A DNA stretch of 64,000 bases. It comes from Halothiobacillus sp. (GTDB lineage Bacteria > Pseudomonadota > Gammaproteobacteria > Halothiobacillales > Halothiobacillaceae). Positions 60,279 to 64,000 of the stretch are shown one piece after another (positions within the stretch are counted from its first letter, which is position 1; the number at the start of each line of letters is the position of its first letter). The notes under the pieces are model-generated. The model saw only the letters and a list, made by a program, of their open reading frames with translations. It searched no databases and was not told the DNA's origin. The stretch lies in assembly GCA_020061705.1 (NCBI GenBank), contig JAGUXT010000058.1, positions 44,444 through 108,443 of the forward strand, in the 5' to 3' direction. The translations under genes were made by a program, and so were the position numbers.

Positions 60279-60572
60279 ATGCTTGATCTCGATAACAAAG
60301 TAATACTCGTGTCCAAAAGAAAAATAGATAACGACGGGCATGAGACATTTGACACCTACTTTGGCAAGGTGAAGTGTTTTAACGAAAACACCGTCGTTGT
60401 TACCAGACCCTCGGGCGAAGATGAATCACTGCCATACGGCGAGCAGCTCTACGAGGTTGCTGAAGATGGTTTTTATGAGTTAGACGATGGCAGCACCTAC
60501 GAAAACCCTGATTTCATCGCAGAGTTTGCTGTATACCAAAGCCAGGAAGCGCGTGAAAAATATGGAAAGTAA
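60279..60572 (+). CDS. hypothetical acidic protein (putative cassette gene)
   Basis: 97 aa. Begins MLDLDNKVILVSKRKIDNDG, with TVVVTRPSGEDESLPYGEQ and GFYELDDGSTYENPDFIAEF; similar short acidic proteins are known only as hypothetical. A degenerate core-like sequence CAAACGTCAGGT lies at 60259-60270, just upstream. The function is unknown. Confidence 0.65.
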   Translation: MLDLDNKVILVSKRKIDNDGHETFDTYFGKVKCFNENTVVVTRPSGEDESLPYGEQLYEVAEDGFYELDDGSTYENPDFIAEFAVYQSQEAREKYGK

Positions 60573-60620
60573 TAATCGGCATCTGTTACCTATTGATCCG
60601 GCACGATTAATCCATGAAGC

Positions 60621-60670
60621 AGGGTGCGCCATGCGCACCGCTTGGCTAAACGGTGCGCGCGGCGCACCCT
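60621..60670. repeat. REP-like palindrome (GGTGCGC type)
   Basis: AGGGTGCGCCATGCGCACCG and its near-complement up to GGCGCACCCT form nested inverted repeats, a common intergenic palindrome type in gammaproteobacteria. It lies between the last cassette-like gene and hen1; the rest of this 225-bp gap shows no gene. Confidence 0.7.
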
Positions 60671-60797
60671 ACAACCCGGCGGACAATCACGGATAAAGCT
60701 GGCTGGATCAATAACCCTGCCCTCAGGTATCTGACACCGCTCCGGCTTTGAAAGGCTACCCACCAAAACCACATAACACACCCTATAAAGGTTATTC

Positions 60798-62198
60798 ATG
60801 CTGTTGACGATTACCAGCACGATGGAGTCCGCCACGGATCTGGGCTACCTCCTGCACAAAAACCCGTTCCATGCGCATGTGTTCAACCTTAGCTTCGGCA
60901 AGGCGCATGTCTTCTATCCAGTGGCTGAGCCCGAACGCTGCACCGCCGCCCTGCTCATTGAGATCGATCCAATCGGGCTCGTGCGTGGTCGGCAGGGTCC
61001 CCCCGGCGAGGGACGCAGCCTTGAGCAGTATGTCAACGATCGACCCTACGTTGGCTCGTCGTTTCTGAGCGTGGCGCTGGCGGAGGTATTCGGCACCGCG
61101 CTCGCGGGACGCAGCAAGGAGAGGCCGGAGCTGGCGGCACAAGCGATCCCGCTCGAAGCACGCCTCTCGGCGCTTCCATGCCGTGGTGGTGAAGCCTTCC
61201 TGCGGCGTTTGTTCGAGCCCCTCGGCTATGCGGTGACGGCGCAGCGACACGCGCTCGACGAACAGAACCCGGACTGGGGTTCGAGCCGCTACTTCACGGT
61301 CACGCTGACGGGTGTCCAACGGCTCAGCGATCTGCTCGCGCATCTCTACGTGCTCGTCCCCGTGCTCGACGACGACAAGCACTACTGGGTCGGCGACGAC
61401 GAGGTCGAAAAGCTGGTTCGCCGTGGCGAGGGCTGGCTCGCCACGCATCCTGAGCGCGAGCTCATCGCGCAACGCTACCTGAAGCACCAGCGCAGTCTGG
61501 CTCGTCAGGCGCTCGAACAGATCATGGCCGAGGAGCTGCCCGAAGCCGACGAGCTTGAGGTGGTTCATGCCCAGGAAGAGGCCGAGATCGAGACGCGCAT
61601 CAGCTTGAACGAGCAACGCATCGGCACGGTCATCGCGGCGCTCAAGCAGAGCGGCGCCAAGCGGGTCTTGGATCTCGGATGCGGCGAGGGACAGCTTATT
61701 CGCGCGTTGCTCAAGGAGAAGGACTTCGACGAAATCGTGGGGGTCGATGTATCGCATCGGGCGCTCGAAATCACCCGTGACCGGCTTCGACTTGAGCAAA
61801 TGCCCGAAAAACAGCAGGCGCGCATCAAGCTTTTCCAGGGCTCGCTGGTGTATCGGGACAAGCGTCTCGCCGGATACGATGCTGCCGCCGTCATCGAGGT
61901 GATCGAGCACCTCGATCCGTCACGGCTGGCGGCGTTCGAGCGCAGCATCTTCGAGTTCGCCTGCCCAGGCACGGTCATCGTGACCACGCCGAACGCCGAG
62001 TACAACGTGAAGTTCGAGAATCTGCCTGCGGGGCGCTTCCGCCATCAGGATCACCGCTTCGAGTGGTGCAGAGCGGAATTTGAAGCATGGGCTCAAGGCG
62101 TCGCCGAGCGCTTCCGCTACAGCGTGCGTTTCGTCACGGTGGGTCAGGAAGACGCGGTGGTCGGCTCCCCAACACAAATGGCGGTATTCGCACGATGA
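60798..62198 (+). CDS. hen1: bacterial Hen1: 3'-terminal RNA ribose 2'-O-methyltransferase
   Basis: 466 aa, with AAAGG 6 bases before the ATG. The N-terminal ~240 residues form the Hen1 N-terminal (HEN1_L) domain (GYLLHKNPFHAHVFNLSFGKA). The methyltransferase domain has SAM motif VLDLGCGEGQLIRALL near residue 291, then the metal-ligand motifs EVIEHLDPSRL near 365 and FRHQDHRFEW near 412. Bacterial Hen1 methylates the 2'-OH at the 3' end of a broken RNA before Pnkp seals it, so the repaired tRNA resists re-cleavage by ribotoxins. It overlaps pnkp by 4 bp (ATGA), confirming the pair as one operon. Higher G+C than the cassettes upstream. Confidence 0.95.
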   Translation: MLLTITSTMESATDLGYLLHKNPFHAHVFNLSFGKAHVFYPVAEPERCTAALLIEIDPIGLVRGRQGPPGEGRSLEQYVNDRPYVGSSFLSVALAEVFGTALAGRSKERPELAAQAIPLEARLSALPCRGGEAFLRRLFEPLGYAVTAQRHALDEQNPDWGSSRYFTVTLTGVQRLSDLLAHLYVLVPVLDDDKHYWVGDDEVEKLVRRGEGWLATHPERELIAQRYLKHQRSLARQALEQIMAEELPEADELEVVHAQEEAEIETRISLNEQRIGTVIAALKQSGAKRVLDLGCGEGQLIRALLKEKDFDEIVGVDVSHRALEITRDRLRLEQMPEKQQARIKLFQGSLVYRDKRLAGYDAAAVIEVIEHLDPSRLAAFERSIFEFACPGTVIVTTPNAEYNVKFENLPAGRFRHQDHRFEWCRAEFEAWAQGVAERFRYSVRFVTVGQEDAVVGSPTQMAVFAR

Positions 62199-64000
62199 AG
62201 ATCACTGTCCCCGAACTCGCGCTCGTCGTGCTCGTTGGCCCTTCCGGCGCGGGCAAGTCAACCTTCGCCCAGACGTACTTCAAATCGACCGAGGTGCTTT
62301 CATCCGACGTCTGCCGTGGACTGGTCAGCGACGACCAGAACAACCAGGCTGCGACCAATGACGCCTTCGAGGTGCTGCACTTCATCGCTGCAAAACGTCT
62401 CGCCGCAGGCAAGCTCACAGTGATCGACGCAACCAACGTACAGCCCGAGGCAAGGAAACCTCTCGTGGCTCTTGCACGCCAGTACCACTGCCTGCCGGCC
62501 GCCATCGTCTTCGACCTGCCCGAAACGATCTGCCACGAGCGCAACAAGGCGCGACCGGATCGCCATTTCGGCCCGCACGTCATCCGCCAGCAGGCGCAGC
62601 AGATGCGTCGCTCGATTCGCGGACTGGCGCGCGAAGGCTTTCGCCACATCTTCACGCTGTCATCCCTCGAAGACATCGAGAAGGTGAGCATCGAACGCCA
62701 GCCGCTGTGGAACAATCGGCGCGGCGAGCACGGCCCCTTCGACATCATCGGCGATATCCATGGATGCCGTGCCGAGCTTGAGAGCCTGCTCGCGCAGCTG
62801 GGCTACGACCTCGTCACCCATCAGCATCCAGATGGGCGAAAAGTCATCTTCCTTGGCGACCTGGTCGATCGGGGGCCGGACATCCCAGGCGTTTTGCGCA
62901 TCGTCATGCCGATGGTCGAAGCTGGAACGGCGCTCTGTGTCCCCGGCAACCACGAGATGAAACTGCTGCGCAAGCTGCGCGGCAAGGATGTGCAGATCAC
63001 GCACGGGCTCGCCGAGTCGCTGGCTCAACTCGAACACGAGCCGCCGGAGTTCGTAAAAGCGGTCACGGACTTCATCGATAGCCTCGTCTCGCACTACGTG
63101 CTGGACGACGGCAAGCTCGTGGTCGCGCACGCCGGCATGAAGGAGTCGATGCAGGGGCGCGGCTCCGGCAAGGTGCGCGACTTCGCGCTGTACGGTGAAA
63201 CCACTGGAGAGACCGATGAGTTCGGCTTTCCGGGTCGCTACAACTGGGCTGCCGAGTATCGGGGACGGGCGATGGTGGTCTACGGACACACGCCGGTTCC
63301 CGAGCCCGAGTGGCTGAACGGAACCATCAACATCGACACCGGATGCGTGTTCGGCGGTCGGCTCACCGCGCTGCGCTACCCGGAGAAGGAGCTGGTCTCC
63401 GTCCCAGCGGAACGAATCTGGTGCCAGGCCACCAAGCCGTTCCTCGATCAGGGCGTCCAGGCGTCGGCCATGACGGCGCAGCAGCAAGATGACGATGTTC
63501 TTGACCTGGACGACGTGCTCGGCAAGCGCATCGTGACCACGCGCCTGCATCACACGGTCACCGTGCGCGAAGAAAACGCCACCACTGCGCTGGAAGTGAT
63601 GAGCCGTTTTGCTGCGAATCCGAAGTGGCTTATCTATTTGCCGCCGACCATGTCGCCGACCGATACCGCGCCGGACGGAGCACTGCTCGAACATCCCGCG
63701 CAAGCCTTCGCCTACTACCGACAGCAGGGCATCCCCAAGGTCGTGTGCGAAGAAAAGCACATGGGATCACGCGCCGTGATCATCGTCTGCCGCGATGCAG
63801 CCGTCGCCCGCACGCGCTTCGGCATCGTCGAAAACGAAGACGGCATCATCTACACGCGCACGGGTCGCCGCTTCTTCGATGACGACGAACTGGAAAAGGC
63901 GCTGCTCGCTAGGATCCGCCGCGCTGCCGACCAGACCGGGCTTTGGGACGAGCTAGCCACCGACTGGATGTGCCTGGACTGCGAACTGATGCCATGGTCA
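62195..64000 (+). CDS. pnkp: polynucleotide kinase-phosphatase/ligase Pnkp (3' partial)
   Basis: 602 codons are visible and the frame runs off the window; bacterial Pnkp is usually about 850 aa. The kinase domain has P-loop GPSGAGKST near residue 15 and VIDATN near 80. The calcineurin-type 2',3'-phosphatase domain has GDIHGC near 187, FLGDLVDRGPD near 218, GNHEMK near 252 and YGHTPVPEPEW near 365. The ligase domain has adenylation motif I EKHMGSRA near 520. It heals and seals broken tRNA ends together with Hen1. Start ATG overlaps the hen1 stop. The ligase C-terminal part lies outside the window. Confidence 0.95.
   Translation, partial: MKITVPELALVVLVGPSGAGKSTFAQTYFKSTEVLSSDVCRGLVSDDQNNQAATNDAFEVLHFIAAKRLAAGKLTVIDATNVQPEARKPLVALARQYHCLPAAIVFDLPETICHERNKARPDRHFGPHVIRQQAQQMRRSIRGLAREGFRHIFTLSSLEDIEKVSIERQPLWNNRRGEHGPFDIIGDIHGCRAELESLLAQLGYDLVTHQHPDGRKVIFLGDLVDRGPDIPGVLRIVMPMVEAGTALCVPGNHEMKLLRKLRGKDVQITHGLAESLAQLEHEPPEFVKAVTDFIDSLVSHYVLDDGKLVVAHAGMKESMQGRGSGKVRDFALYGETTGETDEFGFPGRYNWAAEYRGRAMVVYGHTPVPEPEWLNGTINIDTGCVFGGRLTALRYPEKELVSVPAERIWCQATKPFLDQGVQASAMTAQQQDDDVLDLDDVLGKRIVTTRLHHTVTVREENATTALEVMSRFAANPKWLIYLPPTMSPTDTAPDGALLEHPAQAFAYYRQQGIPKVVCEEKHMGSRAVIIVCRDAAVARTRFGIVENEDGIIYTRTGRRFFDDDELEKALLARIRRAADQTGLWDELATDWMCLDCELMPWS

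Overview
The window is chromosomal DNA of a gammaproteobacterium with moderately high G+C. Two housekeeping gene orders support this: phoH(ybeZ)-ybeY-corC-lnt and leuS-lptE-holA-proA-nadD-rsfS-rlmH-maf-rng-yhdP. pcnB-folK-panB, lysS-prfB and a canonical RF2 frameshift site fit as well. The layout resembles free-living lineages such as Chromatiales and relatives more than enterics, but the species cannot be fixed from the sequence alone.

Layout. 1-13.3 kb: a surface-glycan block with giant modular proteins. These are a PIG-L deacetylase fused to three GT2 domains (5' end outside the window), a HAD (COG5610-like) protein, a GT2/coiled-coil/HAD fusion, a small basic protein, a TPR-SPINDLY O-GlcNAc-type transferase and two rhamnosyltransferase-like GT2 enzymes. 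It is followed by glmS, which supplies glucosamine-6-phosphate. 15.2-24.8 kb: a mixed region with a DMT permease, miaB, a J-domain protein, a DUF3885-like protein, a broken REP-associated transposase split by a structured element, an NHL-repeat lipoprotein, a DAACS symporter, a HAD-IIA phosphatase, a second MITE-like element and a small membrane protein. 24.8-44.4 kb: a dense housekeeping run for rRNA maturation, lipoprotein and LPS assembly, NAD and proline synthesis, and RNA processing. 44.4-58.6 kb: panB-folK-pcnB, a YigB-like HAD, a YejF-like ABC ATPase, murB, lysS, prfB, ppnP, dacB and a secreted DUF2252 protein, with interspersed palindromic repeats in the gaps.

58.6-64 kb: an accessory segment. 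A SIR2-like protein and two small unknown genes lie in one orientation, with integron attC-like sequence between the first two. They are followed by the hen1-pnkp RNA-repair operon, whose pnkp runs off the window end. No integrase is visible.

The most unusual signals are non-coding. Two copies of a ~155-bp element share five hairpins; the first hairpin is fully paired in both copies although its sequence differs completely, and one copy sits inside the transposase gene flanked by a CTAG/CCTAG direct repeat. Separate repeat families also share hairpins capped by the same hexaloop ATGGAT (or AAGGAT). No CRISPR array, rRNA or tRNA gene was recognised.
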